NCBI GenBank assembly: GCA_034509735.1
Contig: JACGWO010000011.1
Location: 15,347,866-15,411,865 of the forward strand
Direction of reading: 5' to 3'
Length of the DNA stretch: 64,000 nt
DNA from: Sesamum alatum
Lineage: Eukaryota; Streptophyta; Magnoliopsida; Lamiales; Pedaliaceae
In this document: positions 1-10,884 of the stretch, piece after piece
How positions within the stretch are numbered: the stretch's first letter is position 1
Layout: every line of letters starts with the position of its first letter
Made by a program: the position numbers and the translations under genes
The notes under the pieces: model-generated
What the model saw: the letters and a program-made list of their open reading frames with translations, nothing else
What the model was told of the DNA's origin: nothing
Databases searched by the model: none

Positions 1-841
1 CTTCCCCCCACCCCAATCGAGCGGGGGCTGCGAGTTGGGGAGGGTTGGCGCGCTGGGGGTAGGGAAAGGGGGACAAGGAGTGGCGGCGATGGCGTTGGGG
101 GGGGGGGGGGGGGGAGGATAGGGAGGTGGCAGCGATGGCGCGGGCTTGGAGGGGGGAGGGGTTGCGAAGGCGCGGGCTTGGGGGAGTGGCGGCGAGGGTG
201 ACGGCGTGGGTTGAGAGGGAGGGGTTGCGAAGGATTTGGTTTGGGTGGGGGGGGGGGGGAAGGGTTGCAGAGGTGCGGGTTGGGAGGGGGGTTGGAGGCG
301 ATGGCTTGGGCTTGGGGGAAGGGAAGGGGTTGCGGCGGCCTGGGTTTGGGGAGGGATCTGACGCAACTAGCGTGGGCTTGGAGGGAAGGGTTGCAGCGGC
401 GGGGCTGGGGCTGTGGGAGGGTTCCGACAGACGGAGTGGGAGCTGTTGGGCGGCGGCAACGGAGGGGCGGCAACGACGGAGGCTTCCCTATATGATATAC
501 GTATATATATATATATATATATGTAAAATATATATAACTATCTATATATTAAAATAATTTTTGTAAAATAAATATATTTGTATACAAAATAATTAATTTT
601 GGGCTACACTTTTAGATTAGATTAATATAGATTTTTCATTTGTTAATTTAAATATGAATGGTGTTTAACATAGTCAAGGGGCATTTTTGTCATTGCACTT
701 TTAAAATTACATTCAAAGTTACTAGGGGGCAGTATGTTATATTTTTAATATCACGGGAAGGTAAAGTAGTAAAAAAAAATTTCATAGGGACTTTTTGAAA
801 CATTTCGAAAAATATTGGGAGGTAAATTAGATTTTACCCCA
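1..841. mobile_element. Right-hand part of a TIR element with GC-rich core (left end outside window)
   Basis: Bases 1-480 are extremely G-rich, with imperfect repeats built on GGGTTGCGAAGG/GGGTTGCAGAGG and GGCTTGGGG blocks and a long G run near 98-113. At about 490 the sequence changes abruptly to AT-rich, passing through a TA microsatellite. The AT-rich arm ends near 841 with a stretch reading TTAGATTTTACCCC, the outward form seen at the ends of other TIR elements here. AT-rich arms around a GC-rich core also occur in the elements at 13354-26268, 17943-19495 and 57375-58778, so I infer the same style of Mutator-like element. The left terminus is not in the window, so neither its TIR nor its target duplication can be checked. 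The ORFs in the G-rich part look like low-complexity artefacts. Confidence 0.45.
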
Positions 842-1165
842 ATATTATTTAATAATGTACGAACTGCTTATGAAGATCATCATTACTTTATGTAATTAAT
901 TGTCATAACTACTAGCTAACATTTATTTTAATGTCCTTACTTTTGCAAACATATTGACGTGGTAAAAATGAAATTTTTCAATAAAATAATAAATAAGAAT
1001 TCAAATAAAATACAAAAAGAGTGTTGATAGAGAGAGAGAGAAAAGAGATTGAGTTCCTTTTAGACTAGCAGGAGCGTAATTCTTATAGGACTCTTTTCTC
1101 TCAGCCTCGTACTCCTACGAGTCCATTTGTATCCCAAATGAGAACATAGGCTTAGATTTTTAAAA

Positions 1166-1759
1166 GGATTAATTGCAATTTTCGTCCAGTAGTTATAGAC
1201 TCCTGGTATTTTAATTTTTTAAATATTTAGGATAGTAAAATGATCCTTTATCATTTTAATTTTTGCAAATTTGATCTTCTGATCGTTGGATTTTTACAAT
1301 GTCGTCGGAAGGTGGCACAGGTTTCTCACGAGATGGATTAAAATTGGGATTTTTTATACTATTGATTAATATTTTTCAATGTGGTAGCTGGAGTAAATTT
1401 CGGGAAAAAAAAAATACTTACCGACATCGTTAAATAGCCACATCGGCAAGTTCCTTCACTTTCAACTAAGCAGCATGACGTGGCTATTTTAGCCACATCG
1501 GTAAGTATTTTTTTTTTTTATAAATTTACTTCAACTGTCAAGTTGTAAAATATCAACCAATAGCAAAAAAATTCCAAATTTAATCCATCACGTGAGAGGC
1601 GTGTGCCGCTCTCTTCCGGCAACTTTGTAAATATCCGGCGATCGGAGGACTAAATTCGTGAAAATTGAAAAGATAGAGAATCATTTTGCTACCCTAAATA
1701 ATTAAGGAACTAAAACGTCAAAAACTTATAGTTATAGGACGAAAATTACAATTAACCTA
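1166..1759. mobile_element. MITE inserted in the left arm of the fold-back element
   Basis: The ends are inverted: GGATTAATTGCAATTTTCG on the left and the complement of GGTTAATTGTAATTTTCG on the right. The interior is palindromic, with ATCGTTAAATAGCCACATCG answered by a complementary TAGCCACATCGG block. The uninterrupted right arm of the host fold-back element near 2215-2235 supplies an empty site. The flanks TTTTTAAAA and TTGTTAAAT fit a decayed 9-bp target duplication. Related copies lie at about 10019-10522 and 10885-11440. There is no coding capacity. Confidence 0.7.
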
Positions 1760-2280
1760 TTGTTAAATGATGGCAAGGTTACTGGCTTAGATTTCTGAAA
1801 TGATGGCAATGCTAGTGGCTGAAGATTTGCCCGTAGATTTCCTTTGATTGGGTCGTAGATTTCTCCAATCGTTTCGTAAATCTTTGATTGGTTTGTAGAT
1901 TTCTTCGTACATGGGCTTTTTTCCGGGAGTCGTATATTTTTTGACCTCGTTTGAATTCAGATTCTTTTTTAGAAGACTTTATACTGTATTACATATAAAT
2001 TTTCCTCGTACGAGGTTTTCTAAAAAAGAACATGAACCAAGGTCAAAGAGTGTACGACTCCTAAGAAAAAGGTCCATGTACGAGGAAATCTACAAACCAA
2101 TCATAAAAATTTACGAAACAATTGAAGAAATCTACGAGCCAATCAAAGAAAATCTAAAGGCAAATCTTGACCCACTAGCTTTACCATTATTTCAATATCT
2201 AAACCACTAGCCTTGCCATCGTTTAAAAATCTTAAGCTTAAGTTCCTATTTGAGATACAAATGGACTCGTAGGACTATAT

Positions 2281-3521
2281 GGGTACAAGTCGAGTTGAGT
2301 CGATTCGATTTTGAGCTCGATTTGAGCTCGAGCTCAATTATTTCTATTTGTGAGCTCGCTAGCCAGCTAATAAGTTTTCTTTTCTTTTATTTATTTTTAA
2401 GTATTTTGATATACTTAACTACATTTTCAATATGTAATCAAGTTTAATATTCAAATTCACCATATATTAAAATTAATAATCAATACCTCATAGTTTAGTT
2501 TTAGATAATAATAAAAATATAATACTTTTTTTTATATTATCAAATATCAAATAAGATTAATCACCAATTTAGTAAGTTTTAATAAAAAAATTTTGCAAAT
2601 AATTATTTAATATAATGCATATGAATTCTATTGTTATATTTCAATATCATTTGTAATCTTGTGCTTTTGTAATTAACAAGTTCATTATTAGTTATAATTT
2701 TTTATATTTATTGTGAGTATTATTTGTACCGAGAACCATAGTATGTAATCTATTTTATACTTAACTTATGTTAAAATTCGGCTATTCTCATGAATAAATT
2801 GATAATAATAATGATGATGGTTGAACAATTTTACTTATTCATTGTTATCTCATTATATATATATGTAATATATAAAATAATGGTGTATGAACTATAAAGT
2901 ACTCTTTGATTTCTTGGTTTTATTTTTTATAATTGAAAAATATAAAAATTTCAACTGGCATCATAATATTTTAAAAATGTATGTTCATGACCATTCTCAT
3001 TTTCCTTTTAGAAGATAACTTATGTTTATTTATTTATTAAAATTAATAGATTATATAATATAATAAAAAAACTTTATCTAGACAAATATATTGTTCTAAT
3101 TTGATAAATATATAACTTGCAAGTATTTAGATAATTTGATGTATATTCTCTATATTGTTAATAATTATAATACTACTAAACCAATATTAGATATATAACA
3201 AAAAATATTATCTAAGTCATATATTCAAATAAGAAAGCCTTTTAAATTTCTTTTATATATTTATTCACATTTTGCACTTTTAAATCTTCTACTTGTAATA
3301 TGGCCAAATTTATTTCAAGAAAAATAATAAAAAGAAAAAAGAAAAAAAAAAAAAGCAAGCTCGTAAGCTCGTGACTCGTGAGCAAACTCGTTAGCAACGA
3401 GCTCGAGCACCTCGTTTGGGGCTCGAGCTCAAACCTATTTTTTCAGATTTGCCAAGCTCGAGCTCGAGCTCGAACCATAAATTTTGGTCGAGTTCAGCTC
3501 GAACTTGATTCGTTTGCACCC
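2281..3521. mobile_element. TIR element with GAGCTCGA-repeat arms
   Basis: The left end starts GGGTACAAGTCGAG; the right end, read in reverse complement, starts GGGTGCAAACGAATC. Both subterminal regions are packed with GAGCTCGAGCTC-type palindromic repeats, and the 1-kb centre is very AT-rich with no ORF of note. The flanks are CTATAT (2275-2280) and CTACGT (3522-3527). They differ by two transitions at one CpG, as expected of a methylated target duplication. The left arm of the surrounding fold-back element shows the sequence without the insertion. Confidence 0.6.
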
Positions 3522-3691
3522 CTACGTAAAAGTACGAGGCTGAGAGAAAAGAGTCCTATATAAATTGCTTTCCTGCTGGACTAAAAGGAAGGAACTCTCT
3601 TCTCTCTCTCTTCTTTCTATCACACTCTTTTTGTATTTTATTTGAATTCTTATTCTTATTTTATTGAGAATTTTTCACTTTTATCCACATC

Positions 3692-4143
3692 TCATATTAA
3701 GCCTAATGATTAAGGCTATATTTGGACTGATATCAAAATTCCACTAACAAATTATTTGAATTTGTGTTGGATAATTTAAATTCGAAGAATTCCAAAGTTT
3801 CAACTATGTTATATCGATGAGAATGGATTTCAAATTTTTTTGAATATTTTTTTTAAATTATTCTTCTTTTAAATACAAATTTATCGATTCAAATTGTAAC
3901 CTCAAAATAATTTAAGCAATGTTTTCGAGTTGATTCCAAATAACTTGTTTTGTGATATTTCAAACGAAAGCAACGAAAAGGCAGAAGCTTTGTTCCTCAC
4001 TTCCTCTAAAGATGGAGGACAGCTAAATCACCGTTTCCGACGTGCAAAGCAAAACAAACACTATAAAATACCTGCACCAAATACAGATATACCTATCAGC
4101 TTAAAACAACTTTCAACATTTTCTCCAATCCAAAAATTAATAT
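3692..4143. other. AT-rich spacer, no gene seen
   Basis: This is unique-looking AT-rich sequence between the fold-back element and the minus-strand LTR element. I see no motif-bearing ORF, RNA gene or repeat. The 81-codon ORF here has no recognisable domain. Confidence 0.5.
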
Positions 4144-4453
4144 TGATAGGAAATAATAGGAAGTTTCTTATCTAAATACACTTCACATGTCACGATTTAA
4201 AAATCCTTCTTCTTCTTTTTCCTTGCAGAAAGTCCCTTTTGCAATGATACAAATAGAGTATATATACTACTCTAGGTAATTAATGCTCGGGTATAAATTC
4301 ATTTTTACTCCTCACCCACTGCTAACATGTGGGTGTAGTACACTAACTAGGGGTAATCTAATCATTACAAAATAATTAAAAAATATATGGTTTTGATCTC
4401 TTGATACTTTCGAAAATAACATCTGTGTCGTTGGTCAAATTCTTCCTCTATCA
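4144..4453 (-). repeat. 3' LTR of the gag-only element
   Basis: Direct copy of 7488-7798. Shared blocks include ACACTTCACA, AATCCTTCTTCTTCT, CACTAACTAGGGGTAATCTA and TTGGTCAAATTCTTCCTC. On the minus strand it is preceded by the G-rich tract TTGGGGGGCCAC (plus strand 4454-4465), a plausible polypurine tract. Confidence 0.8.
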
Positions 4454-5046
4454 GTGGCCCCCCAACTCCTAAATACTTTAAAAGAAAATATTTATGAGTT
4501 AAGTCAAATGTGTATGCTCTGTTGAGTGTAGGATTGACCGATACAATTCTTGTCTAAACTGATTGCATCTCCTTTAGCTAAATATTATGTGACAACATGT
4601 TTGTCCATATTCTTCTGCAAAATACTATTATCAATGATGAAATATAAATGACAAACTAACTAAAATAAAAAAATGTTCACCAAAAGTAACTAAATAGGAT
4701 GGTGTTTTCATGCATGTTTGGTGCTCAACTCAAGTAACATGAATTGTCCTCTTTGCCAAGGTTTTTTTTCTTTTTTTTTTTTTAAAAATGCATATGTATA
4801 TATATATATATATATATTTGATTTTGTCTTTCCTTTTCTGCCTCGACCAGATTATCGTTTGCAACGCCTCGGCCCATTTGGCTTTTTATCTGGTCGAGGC
4901 ATCTTGCTTCGACAAGAGATCTCACCTCGACCAAAATTTTGGTTCTGTGTCTGAGATTCTTCCTCGATTATGCTCATCATCCATTTCGTTGATTTTGTCT
5001 CTTGGTGGGTTGCGTTATAACACTTTGAGGAATTTATTTTTCTTTT

Positions 5047-5590
5047 GACTTTGGGGTGTCACTTATGATATCTTAAGGAAGCCATTTTCTTTCGACTTCG
5101 GGGTGTTGGGTATGACACCTCAAGGAAGTCATCTTTGCTTTCTTTTAACTCGGGGTGTCGCTTATAACACCTCAAGGAAGTCAATTTTTTTGTCGACTTC
5201 AGGGGGTTGCTTATGACACCTCAAGGAAGCCATTTCTCTTTTGACTTCGGGGTGTCGCTTATGACACCTCAGGGAAGCCATTTTTCTTTTGACTTTGGGA
5301 TGTCACTTATGACACCTCAAGGAAGCCAAATTTTATTTCGACTTTGGGGTGTCGCTTATGATACTTCAAGGAAGTCATTTTTCATTTGACTTCGGGGTGT
5401 CGCTTATAACACCTCAAGGAAGCTAGCTTTGCTTTATTTGACTTTGGGGTGTTGCGTATGATACCTCAATGAAGCCATTTTTCATTTGACTTTGGGGTAT
5501 CGCTTATGACACTTCAAGGAAGCTAGTTTTGCTTTCTTTGACTTCGAGGTGTCGCTTATGACACCTCAAGGAAGCCAACTTTTTTTGTTT
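5047..5590. repeat. Minisatellite, about 11 units of 47-53 bp, each with a short hairpin
   Basis: Each unit is a variant of GACTT(C/T)GGGGTGTCGCTTATGACACCTCAAGGAAGC plus a T-rich tail. The unit core is an inverted repeat, GGTGTC - 6 nt - GACACC, so every unit could form a small stem-loop. A more decayed copy precedes the array at about 4993-5046. It lies between gag and the 3' LTR of the surrounding element, where other plant gypsy elements also carry tandem arrays. Unit-to-unit differences include changes that break the stem, so stem conservation is not obvious by eye. Confidence 0.85.
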
Positions 5591-5879
5591 GTCTCAGGAG
5601 ACGACGTAGTAATAAAGACTATTTCTTTGATGTTGAGATAAAAAGATTGACATTTTATTTCTATGAAAGCGATTATAAAGAAATTAATACATCTCGATTC
5701 CTCTATGTCCTAAACCTCTTGGCCTTCTACCCTTCTGCCCTAATTATTCGCTCCATTGATGCGCAACCTCCTTTACTTGGTCATTCCTGCCGCTCGATTT
5801 AGGATATGGTGCCAATAATTCCTATTGTTGGGGGGTCGCCACTGTCTTGTCTTGGTTCTTCAAAATCATTCATTCTTCC

Positions 5880-7190
5880 ACTATGATACAAGAATTCATT
5901 GGAATGTCTTTTCTGGATAACCTTTCTACCTCATCTTTCAAATTATAACAATCTTCTGTGTTATGCCCCCAATCTTCATCGAATTGACAATACCGATTAG
6001 ACTCCATCCTCTTAGGGTTGTCTTGCATGGGTGACGACCGACGAACTAGACCCTATTGTTTCGCGATAGCGAGGTATCAGCTCGCGAAGTGTTCAGCGGC
6101 ATATACCGTGCTAAGTTGTTCGGGGGCATATGTTTGCACTCACGTCTTTCTCCCTCAGCTTTTGGAGGCATAACTCCCCCTTCCTCATTCGACCTTCTTT
6201 TCATTGGAGTTATCGGCCTTGTGCCCACAGCACAGCCTTATATATTTTTCAGCCCTTGCCAATAATTCCTCCCTGGTAGCTAGGGGTTTCCCCGATGTGG
6301 ATTCCTTGATCCTGCTCCTCCTTAGGTTTGTTGCATGACATTTGCTAAAAGTTTCGGGTTTACGTGTGGGACTTCAAGCACAGCCTCTAAAAACCTTTGG
6401 ACATACTCCTTGAGACCTTCATGTTCATGTTGAACTATGGTGAACAAGAACGAGGCAATCTTGGGATACCCCTTGTTGATTGTGAAGTGGTGTAGGAAGC
6501 TTTGTGAGAGATGCTCAAAAGTCTCGATAGATCTAGGAGGCAACCTGTTACACCAAGTCAAAGCTTTCTCAAAGAGAGTTATACCAAATACCTTGCAGTA
6601 CGCGGCGTCGCTTATGTCTAGCAAGTCTGCTCTAGCTAGGAATTGATCTAGGTAGTCTTATGGGTCTCCTACCCCATTATACTCGTGGAGGTTCGGGATT
6701 TTAATCCCGGGTTGTATAGCTTTGGCCAATATGTGAGGTGCAAAAGGACTGCGTCTTGGTGGTGCAACAGCTAAAGGGTAAGTCGGGAGTTCCCCCGAGC
6801 TTGCGGGGTGGACGAATCTGGGTGGAGGAGGTGCTTGACCTCCCATCCCCTTTCGAAGCTCTTCTCCTTGAGATGACACTCTACTAGGAGCGAGTGGTGC
6901 TCGACCTCCCTTCTCCCCTTGAGACTCTCCTCTTTGAGACCACGCTCCTTCATGAGGGGGCGGAGGAAAGTGGTTGTCTTCACAGAAACCTCCCTTGAAA
7001 GTGGGAGGAAATGATTGCCTCCGGGGTTGAGACACCCTACTATTTACTTCCTCCTCGTGGTACCTCTCTTCTTGGGCGCACTCGGGCCTCTGTTCGCGAT
7101 CCTCGGGAGCCAATTGAGCATCTTGACCTCTGCGAGTATGGCTAGAGGGTCGTGGGGGTATCCTGTGTTCGGCGATGTATGGGGCCACTG
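5880..7190 (-). pseudogene. Broken gypsy-type gag
   Basis: From the 5' end on the minus strand, about 7188-6658 holds a basic, Pro/Arg-rich N-terminal region ending in IKIPNLHEYNGVGDP. This is followed, after an in-frame stop at the GDP*DYLDQF junction, by the gag core at about 6624-6322. The core includes LFEKALTWCNRLPPRSI, LSQSFLHHF and VPHVNPKLL, typical of the plant retrotransposon gag domain. A zinc-knuckle-like stretch, YCQFDEDWGHNTEDCYNLK, lies at about 6000-5940. At least one stop and further frame changes interrupt it. A capsid-type structural role is inferred from the motifs. Confidence 0.75.
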
Positions 7191-7487
7191 CCCTAGTTGC
7201 AGCTTGGGCAGAAGCGTCCTCGACTAGTTGGCGAAGTGCTTCCTGAGTTATTTGAACTAGTGGTGGTGGAGGCGGAGCGCCAAACCTCTCCTAATCTTGC
7301 TCCCCTGCAGCATGTACTTCCTTATTCCAAAAGTCGTTAGCCGGGTGGTTTTTCGGTTGGTTAACAACAGGAAAGTGGTCCTCGCCCCTTCGCTCAAGTC
7401 TTCGACCCCCAACATCTCCATTTCTAGCTCGCGACCGAGTGTGCATGTCCAATGCTTAGACCAAGTTTCCCACAAACGGCGTCAAGT

Positions 7488-7798
7488 TGATTGAAAATAA
7501 ACAGGAAGCTTGTGACCTAAACACACTTCACACGTCACGATCTAGAAAATCCTTCTTCTTCTTCTTCTTCCTTGCCAAAAGTCCCCTTTACAATGATACA
7601 AATGGCATATTTATACTACTCAGGTAATTAATATTGGGAGTATAAATTCGTTATTACCTTCACCCACCGCTAACATAGGTGTAGTTCACTAACTAGGGGT
7701 AATCTAGTAATTACAAAATAATTAAAAGATATGTGGTTTTAATCTCTTGATAGTTTCGAAAATAACATATTTGTGTTGGTCAAATTCTTCCTCCATCA
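7488..7798 (-). repeat. 5' LTR of the gag-only element
   Basis: Direct copy of 4144-4453. Its left edge TGATTG abuts the complement of the primer-binding-like sequence at about 7467-7487. Its right edge ends ATCA before the target duplication AATAT. The LTRs are short, about 310 bp. Confidence 0.8.
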
Positions 7799-8176
7799 AA
7801 TATATATATTATTAACATTATTATTCTATTTCCAAACCATTTCACAGTCTAGAAAAACAAATTCAAATATTTGGCTTTATACGTTTTGGACGATTTTAAA
7901 ACTTTATTTGATTTTGGCCAATTCAAAAATCTATGAAACCTTACACCTATATATTGTATGTTAAAATTAACCAAAAAAATCATTACCATATATCATACAT
8001 ACATAAAATTACAAGTGAAGAGAAAACCATTTTTATCTCCTCCAAAAATACTATCAAATATATTTTTATTTAATTTTTAATATTTTTCAGCCATTTAATT
8101 TCCAAAAATAATACTGAATAATCATGTTGTTTTTCAAGACACTTCTCCAGATTTTCTAGACATAAATGTCAAACGA
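7799..8176. other. AT-rich spacer, no gene seen
   Basis: AT-rich sequence between two mobile elements. The only ORF (63 codons) is leucine/isoleucine-rich, reflects base composition and has no recognisable domain. Confidence 0.5.
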
Positions 8177-8495
8177 CACTACAAAAAGAAATTGATTTTT
8201 CATTACACTATAAATGATTCTAACTTAAAAATCATTGTTAATCAGTATTATTAACCTGGTCAAATAAAACTAATGCGAAAGTTTAAACTTTTATTGCAAT
8301 TAATTAATATTTATCATGATTTTTTGCTATGGTCAAAATATTAGTCATGGTTTTAGTTATGACTAATATTTTGACCTCATTTGCAGAAAAATGGCTAATT
8401 GTTGTTGCTGAGCCGTGGTTAATTCATATTTGCCATGATTTTCTTTTTTTTACCATAATAATTAACTATAGCAAAAAATCATATTTCTTCTAGTA
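8177..8495. mobile_element. CACTA-type MITE
   Basis: The left end is CACTACAAAAAGAAATTGAT. The right end is its near reverse complement (ATCATATTTCTTCTAGTA, with the last base changed). A 3-bp target duplication CGA lies on both sides (8174-8176 and 8496-8498), as expected for CACTA elements. A central inverted repeat around GGTCAAAATATTAGTCAT supports a palindromic MITE. It is non-coding. Confidence 0.75.
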
Positions 8496-8570
8496 CGATT
8501 ATCTCACCTAAAAGTTTAAACTGTTAGAACGGAGAACTATTAAATATTAATATCTTAATCCCCCCCCCCT

Positions 8571-8756
8571 CATGTACAAACTCGGCGAACCTTTTTTCTT
8601 TTATATACTAGCCGTTGTGGCACGCTGTTTTTGCGTGCATATAATAAATAATCTTTCACGCTTTATGTACAAACTCGGCGAACCTTTTTTCTTTTATATA
8701 CTAGCCGTTGTGGCACGCCGTTTCTGCGTGCATATAATAAATAATTTTTCAAACTT
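8571..8756. repeat. Tandem duplication of a 93-bp unit carrying the Helitron 3' terminus
   Basis: The two units are nearly identical, both running from ATGTACAAACTCGGCGAACC to the ATAATAAATAAT block. Each contains 37 bp of flank and the last part of the minus-strand Helitron. The duplication therefore includes sequence outside the Helitron end and probably arose after insertion or through termination read-through. Confidence 0.85.
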
Positions 8757-8970
8757 TAAAGTATATTATAAATAAGAGTAAAATATATAGTACATTACAT
8801 ATGGTTAAACAAAGAAAAGAAAACTAATTTGTAAAGGTTGGAAAGTTGAATAAGTTAGTTATTTTATCAGTTAAAGGGTATTTTTGACATCATGAAAAAT
8901 TGGTGCGGCAGTGTCATTAATCGACGTTTGTGAGTGTAAAGGGTCTTTTTTTCTTATATATTAGTATAGA
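8608..8970 (-). mobile_element. Short non-autonomous Helitron with duplicated 3' end
   Basis: On the minus strand the element starts TCTATACTAATATATAAG at 8970, preceded by A. It ends in CTAG followed by T, just after a GC-rich hairpin region (GCACGC...GCGTGCC). Two such 3' ends exist, at CTAG 8701-8704 and CTAG 8608-8611. They are exactly 93 bp apart because a 93-bp unit (8571-8663 and 8664-8756) is tandemly duplicated. The shortest element is therefore 8701-8970. The 5' TC, 3' CTRR and A/T insertion site fit plant Helitrons. Confidence 0.75.
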
Positions 8971-10018
8971 TACAAATGAATGACAATAAGATTCGATGCT
9001 AGACCTCTTGTTTAACCTGATTTCAGTTCAATGTCAAAAATCACCTCATTTACATCTTTGCACTGTTACAGAGGAGAATTATTTAATATTAATATCTCAA
9101 CAACAAACTCCTTTTTTTTTTTTTTTTTCATACCAATTAAAATCTTTTAGAAAAATAACTTGATCAATGATTGTGCATTCATGTAGTTATCCTTTGACCT
9201 TTTGTGCCGCTCTTATGAAGGCAACACCCTCCATATGGATACATGTCTCCCATTTCTTAATACTTTATAAATATATTGCTTTTCTTAATTATATAAAATC
9301 TTCATAAGAATAAATTATTAATCCATCATGAGCCATTAAGTCAAAGATTCTTCACTTGTTATTATCATTATACTCACAGAACTTTATTTAATTTCTTCAT
9401 CGATTACATTCACAACGAATCACCTAAAGAATCATTCGATATAATTCTAATAGTATTATACATTAATCTTAGCTTTCCATTTGTAGCTATATATATATAT
9501 ATATATATTTTTTGTTTTTAGTAGCTCTAATATTTCAATAGTTAATTTTTTTTTATAGAAGTAGTAATTATATGATTATAATATTTCAATAAATTGAGCA
9601 ATATATCGATTGATTAATACATCAATATAACAAAAAATCCTGAAATAAATTATAATAAACTTATATTAATTAAGAAAAATTATCCACACATGCTATAGGA
9701 CTCAAATCCATTACCTTAAATTCGTTCATAGGACCTCAACCTCAACCTTTGAACTAAGACGTCATTGGTGATTTTATTGGTTAAATTAAAGTTGAGCTTT
9801 TAAAACTTCATATGCATGAGGTCTTGGATTTAATTAGTTCACTGGAATATAGTATTTGTCTGTAGCAACTTTCATTAATTACAAATTGGTATATATTGCG
9901 TTTTGTATAATAACTCAAATATTTTCTTAAGCATATAAGTAACATTGAATTCTATGTACATGCATGGCATTATTTATGTGTAGAGTTGTAATGTGAGATG
10001 TAAGGCTTTAATAAATTT
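8971..10018. other. AT-rich intergenic stretch, no gene seen
   Basis: AT-rich DNA with poly-T (around 9110-9128) and TA-repeat (around 9488-9508) microsatellites. I see no domain-bearing ORF, TIR pair or LTR in it. Confidence 0.5.
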
Positions 10019-10522
10019 TTGGTCCTGTAATTATAGTATTTTGGCATTTTTATCTTTTATTTTTTTAGGGTTGTAAAATAGTCCTGTAATTTTTTAATAT
10101 TTCGCGATTTTGGTTCTTCCGGTGGCGGATTTTGCAAAAGTTGCCGGAACAAATCATGTTGCCCTCGCGATTTTAACATTTTTATCCTTTATCTTTCTAG
10201 GAATTGAAAAAGAGTCTTGTAATTTTTTGGGATTTCACGATTTTGGTACTTCCGGTGATGGATTTTGCAAAAGTTGTCAGAATAAATCATGTGCCACGTC
10301 ATTTTTTTTTTTCATTTTTCATCCATGTTGGCACAAGTGAACCAATCCGAACAAAATCCCTAATTATTAAAATGAATCGTGTAAGGTGCACATGATATCT
10401 TCCGGCGACCTTTGCTAAATCCGACATCAATAGGACCAAAATTGCGAACTGTTACAGGACTCTTTTGCAATTCTAAAAAGATAAAATATAAAAATACCAA
10501 AATGTCAAAATTACAGGACAAA
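10019..10522. mobile_element. MITE related to the one at 1166-1759
   Basis: The left end, TTGGTCCTGTAATTATAG, is the approximate inverse of the right end (complement of TTTGTCCTGTAATTTTGAC). Internal blocks such as TTGCCGGAAC and CCGGCGACCTTTGC recur in inverted form and match the style of the elements at 1166 and 10885. An internal partial direct duplication (the CACGATTTTGGT/CGCGATTTTGGT blocks) is visible. Exact ends are uncertain by several bases and no clear target duplication was found. Confidence 0.6.
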
Positions 10523-10884
10523 TATATCTATATGTAAGTCATATAACTACTCAAAATGAATTTTTTTTTCTTAAAGTTGGTATTACATCTCGGTTTAAAT
10601 ATACGTTATCCAATTATTCATAATAACTTAGTAATAAATTAATATTTTGAATTAAATATTGATTAATATATTCACAAATGATGTAATTATTGCTATTATT
10701 TTGATTAACTATAGCGTACTGGTCAAAGGTCGACCCTACATACACTTCAAACACGCTATAATCGGACAAAATTGGGTTCATTTTTTAAAAACGCAATCAT
10801 CAAATTTTAATGTGTAAGTTTTGTTATTTGTTAGTTAGTTGAAAATAATCCAATTGAAAATATAATATATATATATATATAATA

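Larger units (their letters stand above)
956..3691. mobile_element. Large fold-back (long inverted repeat) element, interrupted twice
   Basis: The left arm (956 to about 1975, minus the insertion at 1166-1759) is the reverse complement of the right arm (about 2015 to 3691, minus the insertion at 2281-3521). Matching blocks include the outer AT-rich end with GAATTCAAATAAAATAC, the TCTCTCAGCCTCGTAC block, GATACAAATGGACTCGTAGG, the AGATTT...GATTGG blocks near 1850 and 2150, and the centre near 1995. The hexamer CATATT lies just outside both ends (950-955 and 3693-3698), a likely target-site remnant. No transposase is visible. A transcript through it could fold into a hairpin with an arm of roughly 0.5 kb once the insertions are discounted. 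Confidence 0.75.
4144..7798 (-). mobile_element. Complete non-autonomous LTR retrotransposon with gag only (TR-GAG-like)
   Basis: Two direct LTRs (4144-4453 and 7488-7798) begin TGAT and end ATCA on the plus strand. The element is flanked by a perfect 5-bp target duplication AATAT (4139-4143 and 7799-7803). Reading the minus strand, the 5' LTR is followed by a primer-binding-like stretch TTGACGCCGTTTGTGGG, then gag (about 7190-5880), a minisatellite (5047-5590), a purine-rich tract before 4454, and the 3' LTR. No protease, reverse transcriptase or integrase is recognisable. I infer that it depended on an autonomous gypsy relative. The LTRs differ at many positions, so it is not recent. Confidence 0.85.

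Noticed and set aside
126..557. Two overlapping ORFs in the G-rich left end
   Set aside because: They encode Gly/Arg/Ala low-complexity repeats in whichever frame lacks stops; GC-rich DNA does this by chance. No domain, and the region belongs to a TIR element.
5047..5590. CRISPR-like regularly spaced repeats
   Set aside because: Units are contiguous variants of one sequence with no unique spacers, in a plant retrotransposon. It is a minisatellite.
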